Of a stretch of 64,000 bases of DNA, positions 62,565 to 64,000 are shown in pieces; within the stretch, counting starts at the first letter, position 1, and every line of letters begins with the position of its first letter. The notes beneath the pieces were generated by a model that saw only the letters and a list, made by a program, of their open reading frames with translations, was not told where the DNA came from and made no database searches. The position numbers were made by a program, and so were the translations under genes. Origin of the DNA: Clostridium paridis (GTDB lineage Bacteria > Bacillota > Clostridia > Clostridiales > Clostridiaceae); NCBI RefSeq assembly GCF_016765615.1, contig NZ_JAESWA010000022.1, forward strand, positions 955,542 to 1,019,541, read 5' to 3'.

Positions 62565-62816
62565 TTATTCAATAGCCTTGTACTTTAATTTTGTAGCTTT
62601 TCCACCTCTTATATGTCTTTCTGCTTTATTTAAATCTAAAATATTTTTCGCTTCTAATGCTATTGTTGGATTTATTTTGGGTAAACGTTCTGTCATATCC
62701 TTATGAATTGTACTTTTGCTTACACCAAATACCTTAGCAGTTTTTCTAATTGTCGCTTTTGAATCAATTATATATTGCGCCACCTCTAGTACTCTTTCTT
62801 CAATGTAGTCTTTCAA
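62565..62816 (-). CDS. spoIIID: sporulation transcription factor SpoIIID
   Basis: 83 residues with a TTG start at 62814-62816, placed by GGAGGAG 6 nt upstream; an ATG at 62858 would add 14 residues through that site. The helix-turn-helix ATIRKTAKVFGVSKSTIHKD and the C-terminal HIRGGKATKLKYK are almost unmistakable for SpoIIID. It regulates many mother-cell genes with sigma-E during sporulation. Followed by mbl, preceded by spoIIQ. Confidence 0.95.
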   Translation of the reverse strand: MKDYIEERVLEVAQYIIDSKATIRKTAKVFGVSKSTIHKDMTERLPKINPTIALEAKNILDLNKAERHIRGGKATKLKYKAIE

Positions 62817-62846
62817 AACGAGGCTCCTCCTTAATTCGATATATTT

Positions 62847-62877
62847 ATTAATATGCATTATTTTTTCTTTAAATTCC
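62847..62877 (-). promoter_or_regulatory. candidate sigma-E promoter of spoIIID
   Basis: Minus-strand GGAATTT (62877-62871), 15-bp spacer, CATATTAAT (62855-62847), similar to sigma-E -35/-10. Predicted start near 62840, 24 nt before the TTG. AT-rich context weakens it. Confidence 0.35.
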
Positions 62878-62880
62878 TTA

Positions 62881-62917
62881 GAAATCAGTCATTTTCATAG
62901 ATAAAATGACTGATTTC
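62881..62917. terminator. hairpin after spoIIQ
   Basis: GAAATCAGTCATTTT (62881-62895) pairs perfectly with AAAATGACTGATTTC (62903-62917). T-tract is weak. It lies 16 bp after the spoIIQ stop. Confidence 0.6.
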
Positions 62918-62932
62918 ACATTAGGTAAAGTT

Positions 62933-63667
62933 TTACTTGCTTTTTAAAGTTATATACTTTAATGGATCCACTTGTTCACCTTTTGAATCTATTATCTGAA
63001 ATTGTAAATGATCGCCCTCTTCTTTATTAGTAAGTTTTTTAGCTGTATCGCCAACTTTACCAATTACACTTCCTTGAGTGACTTTATCATTCTTCTTAAC
63101 TTTAATATCAGAATCTAAGTTAGCATATTTACTCTTTAATCCATTTGAATGCTTAATTACAACATACCAACCACTTAAATCTCCATCTTCATTTCCAATT
63201 TCATCTACAACACCATCAGCTGCAGCAACAACAGTACTACCAACTTTTCCTGCAATATCTATTCCCTTAATACTGTCATATTTGTTTGTATCAACTTTTA
63301 CTAGTGAAACTCCATAAGTAAATTTTCTTAATAAAGTTCCATCTAGTGGTTTAACAAACTGAACGCTACTTGTAGATGATACATTTTGAGTTTTTCCTGT
63401 AGTACCTTTATTGGTTTGATTTTTTGTTTCCTGAGTATTTTTAACTTGTTCAGCATTATCAATTTTATTAGTTCCACCAGAATTATTTATATTAATAGGC
63501 AGATCTTGAGAATTTTCAGCTACTGGAGGATTACTATTCTCCTTAGCTTTTCTAATTGATATTGCAGCTGCACTAGCAATAACACATAAACACACAAAAA
63601 GGACTACGTAAAAACTCTCCTTTCTAAGTAGATTTTTTAATTTTTGAAATTTACTTTGTTTATCCAA
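62933..63667 (-). CDS. spoIIQ: SpoIIQ-like engulfment protein with degenerate M23 domain
   Basis: About 244 residues, TTG start at 63665-63667 after GGAGGTG; upstream ATGs lack a ribosome site. One N-terminal membrane helix (FYVVLFVCLCVIASAAAISI), a Asn/Thr-rich linker, then an M23/LytM-like domain (~120-244). Zinc ligands are altered: H-x-G-x-D reads IKGID, and the late H-L-H-F reads HLQFQ, with YANL in place of YAHL. So it is probably not an active peptidase but a scaffold. SpoIIQ in the forespore pairs with SpoIIIAH in the mother cell during engulfment. Neighbours spoIID and spoIIID support the name. Confidence 0.85.
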   Translation of the reverse strand: MDKQSKFQKLKNLLRKESFYVVLFVCLCVIASAAAISIRKAKENSNPPVAENSQDLPININNSGGTNKIDNAEQVKNTQETKNQTNKGTTGKTQNVSSTSSVQFVKPLDGTLLRKFTYGVSLVKVDTNKYDSIKGIDIAGKVGSTVVAAADGVVDEIGNEDGDLSGWYVVIKHSNGLKSKYANLDSDIKVKKNDKVTQGSVIGKVGDTAKKLTNKEEGDHLQFQIIDSKGEQVDPLKYITLKSK

Positions 63668-63766
63668 TATGAACACCTCCATTTCGTAGTCTGTCCTTAT
63701 ATACATAAAAAAATACATTTATTCCAGTAAATATTTTCCTCTTTTTTCTACATTTTTCTCCAATAT

Positions 63767-63830
63767 AAAAAGGCTGATAAAATTTTAATAGAACTCCATT
63801 TGTAGAGTTTTATTAAATATCTTATCAACC
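63767..63830 (-). terminator. terminator of spoIID
   Basis: Long imperfect minus-strand stem: GGTTGATAAGATATTTAATA (from 63830) pairs with TATTAAAATTTTATCAGCC (to about 63772), then TTTTTATATTG. It lies about 40 bp after the spoIID stop. Confidence 0.72.
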
Positions 63831-63871
63831 TAATTATTTACACTTTTATATTTAATAAACTTGATTATCTT

Positions 63872-64000
63872 TTATTTACTTATCTTAACTTCAGATACAT
63901 CCTTTAATTCTATTCCTTTGTAATAGTGTTTTAAAATATCTTCATACTTTACCCCACTCTTCGCCATTACATTTGCACCCCATTGGCTCATTCCAACTCC
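63872..64000 (-). CDS. spoIID: stage II sporulation protein D, partial (C-terminus only)
   Basis: The last 42 residues before the stop at 63872-63874; the rest lies past the right edge. GVGMSQWGANVMAKSGVKYE and ILKHYYKGIEL are the conserved C-terminal SpoIID/LytB segment. SpoIID is a lytic transglycosylase of the engulfment machine with SpoIIM and SpoIIP. It is upstream of spoIIQ in the same direction. Confidence 0.9.
   Translation of the reverse strand, partial: GVGMSQWGANVMAKSGVKYEDILKHYYKGIELKDVSEVKISK

Overview
The window looks like a chromosomal segment of a spore-forming, solventogenic-type Clostridium (sensu stricto). The DNA is very AT-rich. Sporulation genes (spoIID, spoIIQ, spoIIID, mbl, yyaC) sit at the right end. 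There is an electron-bifurcating lactate dehydrogenase operon, a clostridial raiA RNA, FMN and SAM-I riboswitches, and many secreted proteins with clostridial wall-binding repeats. Almost everything reads on the minus strand. The plus-strand genes are the FabK/nitronate monooxygenase-like gene, tsaE-tsaB-rimI, a small lipoprotein gene, nagA and yyaC.

Region 1 (1-22.0 kb) is a surface-polysaccharide region. An operon read leftwards from about 16.6 kb encodes a priming sugar-phosphate transferase, UDP-glucose dehydrogenase, PssD/PssE-like halves of one glycosyltransferase, a GT4 enzyme, a Wzy-like polymerase, two GT2 enzymes, a sulfotransferase-like protein, a Wzx flippase and an acyltransferase. 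It ends at a terminator near 5.4 kb. Next comes a three-gene lic-type phosphocholine set (an HTH/nucleotidyltransferase/choline kinase fusion, LicC, LicB-like transporter) with its own promoter, followed by two sugar epimerases. Upstream of the operon lie two secreted proteins with choline-binding repeats and a second ligase/polymerase-like membrane protein. The genes that could make phosphocholine-decorated polymer and the proteins predicted to bind it are therefore neighbours.

Region 2 (22.4-35.2 kb) is mostly accessory and cell-envelope genes. It holds small secreted proteins of unknown function, a YdjC-type deacetylase, an SRPBCC protein, a DEAD-box helicase, a FabK-like flavoprotein, a dockerin-like/SH3/lysozyme-like protein, two CWB2-repeat proteins (one with an L,D-transpeptidase domain, one a metalloprotease), tRNA-Trp and a degenerate ZnuA-like protein.

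Region 3 (35.4-58.6 kb) is housekeeping. It contains tsaE-tsaB-rimI, FMN-riboswitch-controlled ribU, tex, the lactate operon (GntR regulator, permease, EtfB, EtfA with an Fe-S domain, FAD-dependent LDH) with two FadR-type operators at the start site, prfB with a programmed +1 frameshift, secA, hpf, the raiA RNA, comF with a degenerate ComFA-like partner, recD2, nagA, and SAM-riboswitch-controlled metK. Region 4 (58.7-64 kb) has eight tRNA genes in a tandemly repeated Val-Thr-Tyr array, then yyaC and the spoIID-spoIIQ-spoIIID-mbl block.

The least explained structures are a dispersed ~100-bp palindromic repeat (copies at 26.7, 37.9 and 40.3 kb, probable relic at 48.1 kb; two copies bracket tex), a 264-bp element with terminal inverted repeats at 61.2-61.4 kb, and a perfect 15-bp inverted repeat upstream of the tRNA array. 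No CRISPR array, transposase, integrase or rRNA gene was seen. All calls come from reading the sequence; no database search was run.
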